Source: Capniomyces stellatus
Taxonomy: Eukaryota > Kickxellomycota > Harpellomycetes > Harpellales > Legeriomycetaceae
Reading direction: 5' to 3'
Assembly: GCA_001661515.1 (NCBI GenBank)
Contig: LUVW01000029.1
Coordinates: 155,071 to 219,070 of the forward strand
DNA: 64,000 bases
Both the position numbers and the translations under genes were made by a program. This document shows, in pieces, positions 22,084 to 36,124 of the stretch; position 1 is the first letter of the stretch, and each line of letters starts with the position of its first letter. The notes beneath the pieces were generated by a model, which was not told the origin of the DNA, did no database searches, and saw nothing but the letters and a program-made list of their open reading frames with translations.

Positions 22084-23726
22084 TCACTTACAAGGAAATC
22101 CGCATAGAGTACAAATGAAAATGTAGAAAGCAAACTATAAACATAATGAGTAATCCACATTAGTTAACAATACATATCAATCAAGTACGCTTTGATTTGG
22201 TTTGTTTTGACTTGGTTTGAATTAAGGCGCGAGAATGTTAAGGATCGAGTAGAATGTGGTAGAATAAAATGAAATCCACAACTTACTATAATAGAACAAA
22301 CCAACATGGCCATGAGCTTTTGGTTCTTCCACCACATCCGACGCCTCAGTGCAGTACTACGCTTTCTAAACGCAAAAGCAGCAGTGCTAAGATTGTTGGT
22401 TTTGTCCACAAGAACGTCAATCCGATCGCCCCTTTCAAGAACCCTCTCTATTACATTTACATTGAATTAAAAAGAGCCCCTCATCTCTACCCCCCGGCGT
22501 TGGTTTAAAGCCGAGTCGCCATATACGATTGCATTGACGCAAACAATAAATAAAAGTATCACGCAGAAACAGTGCGCATAACTTCAATAAAAAAAACAAA
22601 AACGTAAACAGTGCGCAAGACATACCTATATTCTGAACCATTATATCTTTTACTTGTAAAATGTCTCCTTGTACTTGACGGATAGGATCAACTCTCTGGT
22701 CTTTAGAGTAGTGTGCCTAAAACAAAACAAATTAACAAAAAGAAACAAAAAAGTGTTTCTTAGTAAGATTTGGCTACCTTGAATTTAAGTCAAGCAAAAG
22801 CTGTTGGGTTATAATGTTGATCATTGTTTGGCCAAGTATATATTTAGTTTCACAAACCATTTCTCGTGAAATAACGCGATTGAACTCTGGCAGCCCTTCG
22901 TCAGAGATCCCTTCAAGGTCATTGGCATCGTACATTGTGTTGAACTGGGACTTTATTTCTTGTAAGAATGTAAATGGAATTCTTCGGCCTGTTTAATCAT
23001 AGAGAGTTTTACTCACACAATTAATTTTTTTGCAGAGATAGCCAGGGTTATTTAATTAAATAAAAAAAAAGAATAGTCAGGCTTGAGTAGAATTCAAATG
23101 TTAAAAAATAAAATATAATTCACACGCAAGAGCTTTTTTTTTTTCCCGTGTGTTTAAACGGACGCTGGCGTGTGTTTGACTCTGCTCGATCAACTTACCA
23201 TATTTTTCGCTTGCTACGCACAAATAAACAATTCCATTTTCGCAAATGTAATGAAACAGATTCCTAAATTGGATACAAAATATTCATCATGTGTTTGGTT
23301 TAATCGCCGTTTCGTATAGGTTTGTGTATATAAACGATATGCGTACAAGGAGAAGAGTGTATATACTTGCCTGTCATAAGCGTAAGATAGCTTTGAGTTG
23401 CTGGGTGGAATTCTCTCTAGAATGGCTTGGGTTACTAGAGTTCAAAATTATACAGGAGAATGTGGTTTATTATAATGCAGTCTTTTATTTTATGGCCAGT
23501 TGTTTCTTCTGAATAGTCTTTTTTTTTAACAGACATTTATACAATAGACACAATTTGTACTTTTTGTCGATTTTGAATAAGCTTAAAATAATGCACTTGG
23601 ATATTAATCCTGGTTAATTAAGAGTCTGTTACCTTGTGAAAAGTTAGTTGTTGTGATTGAGTGTTGAGATAGCACTAATTTATCTTTAGCTACCAGTGTG
23701 TACACGATTCCACCAAAATCCGACAT
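22084..23726 (-). CDS. VAMP7: VAMP7-type longin R-SNARE
   Basis: Vesicle R-SNARE for fusion in the late endosome/vacuole or secretory route. There are seven minus-strand exons: 23726-23633, 23434-23371, 23263-23199, 22988-22858, 22716-22626, 22447-22287 and 22134-22084. All phases close to 218 residues, against about 220 for VAMP7. The longin domain reads MSDFGGIVYTLVAKD, then VTQAILERIPPSNSKLSYAY, NLFHYICENGIVYLCVA and RIPFTFLQEIKSQF, in the same order as VAMP7. The SNARE helix starts near QVQGDILQVKDIMVQNI and continues ERGDRIDVLVDKTNNL, with the zero-layer Arg in ERGDR. A C-terminal membrane anchor follows (KLMAMLVCSII, FAFYIFICTLCGF). The intron after exon 2 has a GC donor (GCAAGT), and intron 4 uses GTTTGT. 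Budding-yeast relatives would be NYV1-like. Confidence 0.92.
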
Positions 23727-24713
23727 TTTTGATTTTATATTATATCTTTGTCGTTGTAAAGCTTAACTCGTTTTTCGATGCTTAAAGCCAAAGGTATTGT
23801 TGTTGTTGTTCGAGTACTTTGATTATCTCTAGAATTAAAAAAACATGTATATATTCTCTTGGAATAAACAGAATATCACTATAGTTGTTGATATCAAACT
23901 ATATTAAGGAAACGAGTTTGTAAGTTTTTTTAGAAAAAAAAAAAAAAAAGAAAGGAGCTTTTATTAAGGTTGAAATATCCACAACTACACAATTTTGCAG
24001 ATTGAATTTGAGGTGGTTTTCAAGAAAATGAATGACTGTTAAATAACATTGAGCAAATTAAATTGGCTTAAACTCTATGTTTTTCATATATACTGCTTGT
24101 TGCTTCAACTGGGTTACAAACGTTTATTCCTTGGGTTCTAAACTCAAATCATATGACTAAATTAAAAATTAGTTAGATGCAACTGAGCCAAAACCAAATA
24201 GTTGGGATTTGAGATATTTGTTGTTTGAGCAAAGTAATTATTGAGACTTGTCGAGCTTTTTTAAAGAACCATCCTTGGATTTTATGCTTTCCTAAACTGA
24301 TGATGGGCGTTTTGTTCAGTTTTTTTTGGATGTTTACTGTTAAAACCGAACAACACCCGCAGCACAAATTCAAAAATGTAAAAGCAATACAGTTCGCTGA
24401 TAGGCTAGAGTAAAAAACTGTGGTAAAAAAAATGTACTCAAAAAAGCAAAAGTAAAAAAAAAGTTCGTGTTTAAATAAAGATCATTCAATAATCTCAAAT
24501 CAAGCTCATTTCATTTAAAACTTTGTGTTTTACATTGACCTTTACTTTTAGGTCTGTATTTAGCTCTGTATTTCTTTTTGTTTATATTAAACGTAAACGT
24601 AACACACCTACTACAGTTTCCGGAAAAACAAAAACAAAAAGGATAGCAGCAGTAAGGAGAGATAAATGAATGAAAGGACTAGTAGATGTACTTGTCGAGC
24701 AAACGGGTAAACA
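23727..24713. other. Divergent promoter region between VAMP7-like and RAD26 genes
   Basis: About 1 kb upstream of both flanking genes, which are divergently transcribed. It contains a 14-base A run near 23936-23949 and other A/T tracts. The frames at 24173-24373 (-) and 24225-24413 (+) are mutually overlapping artefacts. Confidence 0.4.
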
Positions 24714-27700
24714 ATGATCAAAAGAATCAAGTTAAAAATGGAAACCAAAGAAGAAGGACGGGAAATTACAGGCGAGACGGAGAAGAGTGATATAATAATA
24801 AAAGAAGAGCCACACGATTCTACGAATGAAATAAAAGTAAAAGACGAGAAAGAAACTGAGGAAACCGCGGCGGTGATAAAACAGGAAATACTCGGCGATA
24901 ATAGCGAGCACAGCTCGATAAAAGAGGAGTGGATCAATTCGGAGAATGACAGTAAAGAAGGAGTAAAGGGAATGCAAGACTTGGAAAGACAGAATGAGGA
25001 ATCGAAAGTATTTGAAAGTAAAGGGGTTTTTTGGGGAAATTTGAGTGCAAATGGGGATATGGAAAGTGGAAGTGGGCCGAGTATAAAGAGCAAGCGTTCA
25101 ATGATTGGAAATGACGAGTTGGATTTGGAAGGTTTAGGAATGAGTATAATTAACCAAAGCGATATGGAGGCGCAGGTTATACAAGCAGTTGAAAAGAAGA
25201 CAAGCGAATTGGAAAAGGCCAAAGAGGAAAAACTGGACCAAAAGAAAAAGAAAAAGGCCAAGGAGGAAAAGGAGAAGCAAAAGGGAAATAAAAAGGGAAA
25301 GGGAATGGAGGATAACGGCAAAATGAGAGAGGGGATAGATAATGTGGATAACGGGGGGGAAAGAAGGGGGGGAAGTGAGCATGGTGGATATACAGAAGGA
25401 AGTGTGTGTTTGGGTGAATTTGAAAGCACTGAAAATACAAAAAGGTCTAGGCTAGGAGGATTTGGCAGGGTTGGGAAATCGAGTAGCAAAAGGGGCAAGG
25501 AGGGAAAGGAGGGAAGGGAGGGAAAGAGGTCAAGTGATGTAGAGATAATGATGGAGTTGGACATTGAAGAAACGGGGGAGCAAAAAACAGAGATAAAACA
25601 AGAAATAAGTAGTTTGATAATTCCGCAGCGCAAGGCAGCGATACGGGCAGTTGAACGGACCAATATACTTATAAGCAATGAGTCGTTAAGAGGAAACAAT
25701 GTTGGTAGTAAGAGAAGGTATAGAGACAGTGCTAGCGAGTCGAGTGGGGATGATTGTTTAGAAGACGACGATATTGACGATGCATGGGAACCAAGGCAGA
25801 CAGGCAGGGATATGGTTGGTACAGATTCCAACCAGAGAAGGAGGAGAGGAAAAGCTACTGGTAAAAAAGCCAGTCTAAAAGACGAGGATGTGGGTATGAA
25901 TGAGGGAGAGGATGATGGCTGTGACGATGAGTATGACGAGGAGGAGGATATTGGGGAGGGGGATATTGGGGAGGAGGATGTTGAGGAGGAGGAAGAGTAT
26001 GTAAACATAAAGAATGGAAGGCCGATTGGTGGTAAAAGGAGATTGATGGAGGACGATGGAGACGAAATGTTTTATCAGGTAAGTTGGTGATATAATCAAA
26101 TGGAGCAGAAAAGTTGGTTTTTTTTTTAAAAAAAAAGGGGGGGGGGGATTGGATATGATTGATAATGGTAAAAGTTAACAAGTGGTAAATGGATGAAAAT
26201 CGGGTATAATAGAAACGGCTGTATGGTTGGAGAAAGGAAAGGTGGGAGAGAAGACAAGAGGTAAATAGGGAAAGGCTTAGCAGGAGTAAAGTAGAAAGGT
26301 TGGATAATGGTATAAAGGAAGAGGCAGAGGAAGAGGATGAGGATGAGCGAATAACAAGGATGGAAAGAGAGATGGAAATGGAAGATTTCATGGAGGATCC
26401 GAGTGGAAGTGATGAGGAGATATTGATTGAGGGGGGAGAAGACAAGAGTGTGGTTGGGCGAGAAGGCAAGCCAGATGTTTGCAATGGGTTGCGAGTGCCA
26501 AGAAGTATATGGAGTCGGCTGTTCGAGTACCAAAAAGAGGGGCTCAAGTGGATGTACAAGCTGTATGTGGAAGGGAGTGGGGGAGGAATACTGGGAGATG
26601 AGATGGGGCTTGGCAAGACGGTGCAGATAGCAGGGTACTTGGGGGCGATGTACTACAGCAGGAAACTTGAGGGTAATGGGGAGATTCAGCCAACGCTGAT
26701 AGTGTGTCCAGCAACGTTGGTTAGGCAGTGGGTGACAGAGATAAATAACTGGTGGGGGCCAGTTAGGGTGGTTGTTATGCACAGCAGTGGGAGTGGGATT
26801 CGGAATTTGTCGAGTGGGTCAGAGATGTCGAGTGGGTCAGAGTGTGACGATTTGAAGAGTGAAGAAGATCGGGGGGAGGTGGAGCGGGACGGGGGAAGCG
26901 AGAGCGAGTGGGAACACGATGTGTATGGGTGGAGAACGAGGAGGAGTAAAAGCAAGAGTAGAATGAACAAGATAAACAGAAAGACAAACAAACTCAGGCA
27001 GGAGGGGGTTGGAACAAAACAGTCAAAACGGGTTGAGATGCTGCTGAACAAGGTGAAAAGGAGAGGGCACATAGTGATAACCACGTACGGGGGGCTGAAG
27101 AGCTTCAACAGAATGATCAACAAGGTAAAGTGGGGGTATTTGGTGCTGGATGAGGGCCACATAATAAAGAACCCAAACGCAATAGTAACGATTTCAGCAA
27201 AAATGGTGAATGCAGAAAACAAGATTCTGGTGAGCGGAACGCCAATCCAAAACAATCTGGTTGAGCTGTGGTCGTTGTTTGACTTTGTGTTTCCAGGGAA
27301 GCTGGGCAAGCTTGAAGAGTACATGAAGCAGGTGGAGGAGCCAATAGTGAAAGGGGGGTATGCAACCGCGGACAGGAGCGTAATTAAGAGGGCGCAGAGC
27401 AGCATACTGAGGCTGCGGATGCTGATTGGGCCGTACTTGCTGCGAAGAGAAAAGAAGAATGTGTTGAAGGAGTTGCCTACGCAGAGCGAGTACGTGTTGA
27501 TGTGCAAGCTGACAGAGAAGCAGCGTGAGCTGTACATGCGTTTTCTGCAGAGCAACGAGATGGCAAGTATTTTGGAGGGAAGGCTGCAGGTGCTGTATGG
27601 GATAGACTATGTGAGGAAGATATCAAACCACCCAAAACTAGTGGAGAAAAGAGCCGGTGTTGATGGTGAGGATGGCAGGGCTGGGTGGGAGGACAGCGGG

Positions 27701-29788
27701 AAACTGGTGGTAGTTGAGGCGCTTTTGTCGCAGTGGGCAAAGATGCCTGTTGCAAAGAGGCACAAGGTTCTGTTGTTTGCGCAGACGAGGCAGATGCTCG
27801 ACATTATCCAAAAGTATCTTGTCGAGAAGGAATACACGTTTCTGCGAATGGATGGAAAAACGCCAATCCAGTCACGGTTCCACATGGTCAACAGCTTCAA
27901 CAAGGACAGGCGCATCTTTGTCTTTCTGCTTACCACCAAGGTTGGTGGGCTGGGGCTCAACCTCACCTCCTCGGACCGCGTGATTATATTTGACCCTGAC
28001 TGGAACCCCTCCACCGACTCGCAGGCCAAGCAGCGGTCTATGCGCATTGGCCAGCTCAACAACGTCGTCATCTACAGGCTGGTTTCCAGCGGGACTATTG
28101 AGGAAAAGGTGTACATTAGACAGGTTTACAAACAGCTTCTGAGCAACAGCGTTCTTGTTGGGCCCAATCAAAAACGTTTGTTCACGTTTGACTCTATCAA
28201 CGACCTGTTTAGTCTAACAACCGACCAACAACCCACCACCGCTGATAGTGACCGTGCCGACAGCGGTGGTGGCGAGTCATCCCTGCTGTTTGCTCATGCC
28301 AAAGCCAACCTGTCAGCTCCTTCCACCAACAACGTCATTGTTGGTGGGGCTGAAAGTGCTGACAGTAACAGAGTAGTGTCGATTAGTGCAATTGAGCCCT
28401 TGGATCCCATCGACTCAATCGAATCAATAGAAAAGTATGATCAGACATCCACTGAACCCAATCCAGACACAGAACCAGCCAGCACCGTCGATGGTAACGA
28501 TGGTTGTCGTCGTGGTAGTGGTAGTGGTAGTGGTGGCAAACAGGATGACAGTTCAAGCAGCACCACAACCGATCCGATTCTGTGTTCGTTGATGAAAATC
28601 GCCAACTTCCAATCAGCTCTCCACCACGAAACTGTGCTTGACCCCAACAGCACCAACAATAAAAGCTGCCGTAGCCATGATGGTTCATTAGAGAACACCA
28701 AGCAGGCTACTGGGTCAACATCCAGCCCGGAATACTTGAGCGATGAGGAGTTTGGTTTTAGCGGACAAGGCAGCAACAGCAGAAATGACTTTATTTACAA
28801 GAACGCCAAACCTTTAGGATCCAAAAAACTCTTTAAACATCTCAATAATCTCAACAACCCAAACACTGCCAATAAATCACTCGATGCCAATCAAAGCTTT
28901 GGTACCGATTCTGATAGCTACTATAACTACCCAAAAAGACCGTCGGATTTGAAATCAGGCTACCAAAGCCACACCACTGGCTACAGAGGTGCCTTGGATG
29001 ACGATGGTGTGGTTCGGTACTCTAGCGGTATTGGGGTTGTTAAGCCAGGAAGGTTTGTTCCCCAATCCGTCCCTCAAAACCCCAGACTTGTCAAGTCCAT
29101 ATCTATATCTGCAAGACAATTCCAATCATCAAACACCAGTTCTACTATGAACAAGGGTGTGTACAAAGATTCGGCTAGTAATAGAAACATCAGAACCAAC
29201 TCCAACTCCAACTCCAACTACAACTCCAACTCCAACTCCAATTCCAGAGTTAGATCAACTCTACAAGCCACATCAAACAGGCTCAACAACAAAATCCCAA
29301 GCGTAGACTGTTTGTTGGAGTACAAAAAGTTTGTTCCAACAATCCAAATCATCCAATACAACAACCAAGTAAAACCAAAAAATATGGCCCATGACTCAAC
29401 CAAAGACTTGGCTCCTCTCCACACTTTGCTGGTATCCATCAGAGCATACTTGCTGACCTGCCCTAACCACTCGGCCTTACAGTCACACTTGCTGCTGAAC
29501 TTTATCCCCCCAAACAAGCAAAAACATCTAGACGAAATCATCCTTTTCACCAAAAATCTCTCCCTAATTGCCACCCTCAATAAAATCAAAGTCTTTGGCT
29601 CCTCAACCCCCCAACACAACCCTAACTCCTCTAAAATCCCTCTCTCTAACAAACCAAACCCTATTTCTTCTTTCAAGTCAAATCTCAAACCTTCATTTGC
29701 TTTTTCTATTGGTTCCTCTTCAGCTTCTTCTTCTACCAGAAACACCAATGAAAAACTTGTTTGGACTCTTGATTCTCACTTGGCTTAA
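24714..29788 (+). CDS. RAD26: RAD26/CSB (ERCC6) SNF2-family ATPase
   Basis: DNA-dependent ATPase of transcription-coupled nucleotide-excision repair that pushes stalled RNA polymerase II. There are two exons, 24714-26078 and 26213-29788, joined in phase 0 (donor GTAAGT, acceptor AATAG), giving 1646 residues. The junction reads DEMFYQ-KRLYGWRKER, matching the RAD26/CSB segment before the helicase. Around residues 540-1075 the SNF2 core is complete: LFEYQKEGLKWMYKLY, Walker A GDEMGLGKT near 583-591, DEGH near 767, SGTPIQNNLVELWSLFDFVFPG, and MDGKTPIQSR...TTKVGGLGLNLT...DPDWNPSTDSQA in the second lobe. Motif VI is QRSMRIGQ instead of the usual ERAWRIGQ. The N-terminal 450 residues are Lys/Glu-rich and acidic, and there is a roughly 70-residue Ser/Glu/Lys insert between motifs Ia and Ib. 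RLFTFDSINDLFSL after the core parallels CSB. The 500-residue tail is Ser/Asn-rich. Confidence 0.96.
26118..26146. repeat. T10-A9-G tract in the RAD26 intron
   Basis: An unbroken T10 A9 block followed by about ten G lies in the 134-nt RAD26 intron (26079-26212). It is one member of a recurring T-then-A class of tracts in this window. Confidence 0.75.
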
Positions 29789-32245
29789 CATCATTTATTA
29801 CACCCATGCTTTTGGGTTTTTGCCTTTTTTGGTTTTTGCCTTTTTGGTTTGTTTTAGGCCCATACTTGACCTTGTTATTTGCTTATGTACCATTTGTAAA
29901 TTTTATTATTCCTTTGGATCAAATACACTCACTCACGCACACAAGTGTAATATAATTATCAATCAGTATATCTATCTATTTATAGTATAGCTTAAATCCA
30001 TCACTTAAAATGCACATTATATCCAACTCTAATTAAAATAACACTATTCCTGGTCCAGACTTAAGCAAATACCCCCCCCCCCTTGCCTCATATCACCAAC
30101 GAACATCACTATCCACAAACCGACTCTTAACGCTCTTGTTTTTCGTTTTTGTTTCTTCATATAACCCAAGATTCTTTTACCAATTCTAATTGTATGCACG
30201 CCATAGCCTAACTACGGTTTCTTTGGTTCTTCTTTCAACACAACTACTTGTTCCGTAAAAAAAAAGTAAATGAATAAAACACTCCCTTTAGTCGACTGTA
30301 TCCACGCTCTGATAAAGCAACAATAATGAGATGGAATATTCTGCAATTCATTGTCCAATTCGTAGCCATTTACAAGCCCACTTACTTTTCTTATACGCTA
30401 TCCTCGAGTACGCCACAAATATCGGCAATGCCACTATGATCACCATCCAACTATAAAATCCATATTATTGTTTGTAGTATTATATAACCCCATCGACTAT
30501 ATTCTGTTCGAATTGATCTATTTATTTCGTCTGTTTGCCATTAATACTCTCCTGCACATTTAATTTTTTGCAGTCAAATTATCTTGGATCCCTCACCTCT
30601 TTTGTCGCTTGGAAAATTTTCCGAATCCGTTGTTCTGTTGTGACATTTTCCCCACTTATTCCTAGTATCCTTCTTTTCCTTTCGGCTGTATTTGATCACG
30701 GATTACTTTTCCTTTTTTCTATTTGGTTTTGCCTTTGGTTTTGCCTCTTTTAGATGTATAAAAAATTAGACATTAGCCATCAAAAAAGATAACACGTTTA
30801 CGGTGTCAACATAAAAAAAATCAAGCAGCATTTATTTCAAAATAAAATCATAAAAATCAAAGTCTTTGACTATTGGCAAAATTGTCTTGAACATCAAGCA
30901 TTTTATTTGATTTAACGTTTGATTCGTGTTTATAATTGACACTGCCATATCATAAAACAATATATCGTATCGTATCACAGAATAGGAAAGTATGCTAAAA
31001 CAGGGCTTTGCTTCCCCGCTCTTTTTGCTTGCACCCTTCCCGCATTTTCAATGCACTTTTCCGACACTTTTAGCTTGGGAGTGTTGGGAAAAGTATCACT
31101 ACAGTAAATGCACCGTTATTTAATCGATTAATCTTTGGCTTGCTGCAAGTCTTGGGATTCGGCCTTTGTTTTAAACGTTTACTTTTTCTTTTCATTGTTT
31201 TTCTTTTCTTGACTTATGAATGTATAAATTAGCTGGTAAGGCAATTGGGCTACTTTGGTGGTTTGTATCGGGCATTATGCATTGAGTGTCGAGTTGATGT
31301 TTTGATTGGTGATGTTATTGGGAAAACTTTTCAATTGTCACAGAAAGGCCATGTCATCAACACAGTGATGCAAACCAGAGAGCGAGTGGGTCGTATAGTT
31401 TTGTAAATAAATAAAAAGAATATGAGTGATGTTGGGTCAGCGTTTAAAAAGCCTTCAATTACATAGCCAGCTTAATTGAGTTTTCTTCTTTGTTAATCAA
31501 GATGAATTGTGGTATGTTGTTTTGGGAGTGCAGATTTGCAAGACATTGAAAGAGTTGGCATGTATACCAGTTACTGGTATAGTTTTTATACACGATGTAA
31601 TAGACAAGATGCCACATGTAACACCTGACTAGAATATCAAAACCAAGCTGCTCACATTTCCGTATCTTAAATTTGTCGGAACAAATAACTCAACCCCAGT
31701 AAGTCAATCCCTGTGATTCAGGAAAGGGAAGAGGAGGGGAAGGTTGTATATTCTCGGGTTTAAACTGGGGGACCAGTCTTGATTCAGGTGTCTTGAATAT
31801 ATGCAAAGTCTTGGAATGTCAGGGCGGCTTTTGTTAAACAATAAAAAGTACAAAGTAAAAAGTAAAGCTAATATCATTTGCAAGCTTTGTGCAAGATTCA
31901 ATCAACTTTTCAGCTTGCTTTGGTTGGTAAAGTTAGGCTTTTTACACCAAAGGAAATGCGAGCCTTGTAGTGATTATTGCATTATTAGACCAGCTTTCCC
32001 AAACACGGAAATAAACTAAGGAAAAACGATGTTTGGTGCTTTTGTACATTTGAAACTTGTTCTGAATTAATTATCCAGTAATTCTCGTTTAATGTGAATG
32101 AGGATGAAGTGAGCTTTGTGATTTTGAATGAGATTTTTACGTACAATGCTTTAGAACGAGCCTTAAAGAAAGTGATAGAAGTAATAATACCTCATTGATT
32201 TTTTTTTGTTTAGTAAAGTTGGTTTATAAAGGAATTAGGAAATAA

Positions 32246-32287
32246 GGAATAGGGAATAGGGAATAGGGAATAGGGAATAGGGAATAG
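32246..32287. repeat. (GGAATAG)6 heptamer tandem repeat
   Basis: Six exact consecutive copies of GGAATAG, flanked by diverged units (GGAAATAA, GGAAATAATGAATAATG). Seen directly; a simple-sequence locus. Confidence 0.9.
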
Positions 32288-32470
32288 GAAATAATGAATA
32301 ATGCATTTTCTTTTTTATTTTGGACCAATAGACTTGATACAAAACAATTTATGCCTTTATAAACTAATTGGTGATTATAAATACAACACTAATTAAACAC
32401 ATTCAGCGTTGTTTTCTTGATGTTTGTTTGGATTTTTTTCTGTAGGTTTCCTTTTTAATATCCCTAGTTA

Positions 32471-32509
32471 ATTTCGTTTTCTGACAAATTTTTTGTCAGA
32501 AAACGAAAT
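32471..32509. repeat. Perfect 18-bp inverted repeat with 3-nt loop
   Basis: The left arm at 32471-32488 (ATTTCGTTTTCTGACAAA) is the exact reverse complement of the right arm at 32492-32509, separated by TTT. The arms are not simple repeats. It lies in a long spacer, 668 bp before the UBC4 start and far from the RAD26 stop, so it is not an obvious terminator of either gene. Confidence 0.9.
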
Positions 32510-33177
32510 ACAATAAAAGCAGATTGAAAAAAAAAGGGTAAAAAGGTAAAAAAGCAAAAGAGTTGGCTTAGTAATTAAACTATAGACTGCGTTGGCGAAT
32601 GGTTTTGTGTCTAGTGTGATTTTTATCCAAGATAAACGAACAAGTTGCCTACTAAAAAAAATTAAATAGGAAAATTTTTTTAAGAAAAAGGTCATCTAAA
32701 CTAATTTAACTTTGACAAATGAATAATCTTGGAATCTATTATATTTTCAACTAAGTTTTTTTTTAATTGATATAAAAGTACTAAGAAACTGGGCCAATAT
32801 TTCAGCGTATAATTAAGCCGCTATGTGAGAATAAGATAGAAAGTGTGATAGCGAACACACAAGAACTAATTAAATGTTTAGGCGCAACAGTTAGTTTTTT
32901 TACTGAAAAACTGTCAAATAGCATTTATACAAAATATTGTCTATTTTTGTTTTTTTATACTAATGTTTTTGTGAGGGTTCATAGCAGCATATATTAATTA
33001 GCAGTAGGGTTTTGGCTAATTAGGTTTTTTATTTTATATATTTACTACTTTCTAATATATATTTTAAAGTTCATCTAATTGACAATTTAGAGTATTCTCA
33101 AAAGACTAAAATCTGATAAACCCTTTTTTCCCCCAAAAAAGAGTCTATACATTCAACTTTATTTATACTAAACACAG

Positions 33178-34604
<1,427 letters not shown>

Positions 34605-36124
34605 TCTGAGCCCACTCCCAATGTGACGAGTCTGAGATTTATTTCTTATCATCTTATTGTTACTATTACCCTTATTTTCGTATATTGACTTGAAAATACA
34701 CTCTCGATTTCAATATACAACATACAGACCGCTAAACTATACTTTACAGAATTAATGAAATATTATGGTTGTACAACCTCAGTTGTTTTAAAGTGCATCT
34801 ATTGCCCACTATAACCATCTTACCTACTACGAATATCAATATCAACACGACCGTTTCCTTTTACCCGAACATTACTGCGATTGAGCTTTGGCGGCTTTAG
34901 ACTAGCCCAAGTTACATTCGTTTAGTATTCGTATTCTATACCTATGTTGTCTATTCCAACTGCCAACTGTTAAGCGCAGTGGATGATCCATTCTCATTGC
35001 GGTTTTTAAACTTGGCCAATCCCATTTATAACTCTAAAGTTTCAATATGTAATATGTAATATTATTGTTATTACTGGTATTACTATTTTTTTTAAAAAAA
35101 AAGAAATCCAACCCTCAGCTTTGTCACAAGTCTCGTTCTGGCGTAAATAACTCTTGTCAGAACACGTATTATGGCAGTGGTGTAACGTTTAAACCAACGG
35201 CACCACTTATTGGTATCTTGAATTTGTTTTTTTTTTATTGAAATTTGTATTTGTTTTTTACCCTTTTTTTGTTCTTTTATAACTTTTTTTATATCCTCTT
35301 TTTATCCTTTTCTTCTTTCTACTGACCGTCCATGTTTTTTTTCCTATTCTTTTTTGAAGCGGATGGCCTGAGCCTAAAAAAAATCACAACTGTCAATGAT
35401 GTTGATAATATTATAGCTTCTTTATCAACTATTTTATTTTAGCTTTTTTTTTTCCGTGCTAAAGTTTAGTCGGGCTAGCTTTTGTCAATAACTTGGGTTT
35501 AGCCAAAACAGAAACCTGGGACATTTATAAATTCCAAAAGCAATCGCTTTTTAAACCAAGTTGATGTGCAGTATCTGATAATTTGCCGGGGTGAGTGATT
35601 CTGACTCACCGCTGCTGTCTGGCCAAATCTAATATCGATTTTGGTTTTGAATCGGACTTTCCTTATTGTCTGTATTTATTTGTGTTTAGACTGAACAGAT
35701 GGTCAGAGTGTTGAGCAAAAATAGTAGCATATAAATCTACCATAATTTTAAATTGCTACACTTATTCATGATATTTCAAGCTGCCTGCGATGGATAAACA
35801 AACAAATAAACAAACAATTAAATAAGTAAACAGAATGAGGTAAAACAAAACAAATTCATGCGAACTGCCAAGAGTGCTTAAACTCACCAAAAAATAAATC
35901 CACAAGCCAAGCACGTGAATAGAGTTCAGAATAACCCCAAAAGTAATGTTAAACGTTCGTTCTTTTTATTTCAAGAAAAGGCTAGGATTTAAAGGACCCT
36001 AAAACCAAAAATTAGAAAAAAAGAAAAAAACAGAAAAGGATAGGAAAGGAAAGCTGGGCTGACGTGGCTTATAAAATGTTATTAATGTTACAAAAAGGTA
36101 TTCTAAATGCATAGTAAAAAACGA
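34605..36124. other. Convergent spacer between UBC4 and the desaturase
   Basis: About 1.5 kb between two genes transcribed toward each other, so it should hold both 3' ends. It contains a T8A9 tract (35086-35102) and several T runs (for example around 35228-35240). No coding or RNA gene was recognised. Confidence 0.45.

Larger units (their letters stand above)
29789..33177. other. Gene-poor spacer between RAD26 and UBC4
   Basis: About 3.4 kb with no supported gene. Frames at 30535-30753, 31704-31901, 31801-32019 and 32468-32695 lack domains. It contains a C12 run near 30070-30081, six exact GGAATAG heptamers (32246-32287), and a perfect 18-bp inverted repeat (32471-32509). No tRNA or snRNA was recognised. 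Confidence 0.5.

Noticed and set aside
24611..26008. 465-codon minus-strand frame opposite RAD26 exon 1
   Set aside because: It is a Ser/Leu/Pro-rich reverse translation of a purine-rich, Lys/Glu-coding exon with no domain. The plus-strand reading is a clear RAD26 N-terminus with a matching splice junction.
26099..26782. Second start for RAD26 within exon 2
   Set aside because: The exon 1/exon 2 join in phase 0 gives the conserved YQKRL-type segment before the helicase; an independent start would remove it.
25855..27555. Further minus-strand frames (253, 218 and 289 codons) opposite RAD26
   Set aside because: Shadows of the G-rich coding strand; low-complexity Pro/His/Ser/Leu content and no conserved motif.
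32246..32287. Interstitial telomere repeat
   Set aside because: The unit GGAATAG is not the usual fungal TTAGGG type, and the array is only six units with no chromosome-end context.
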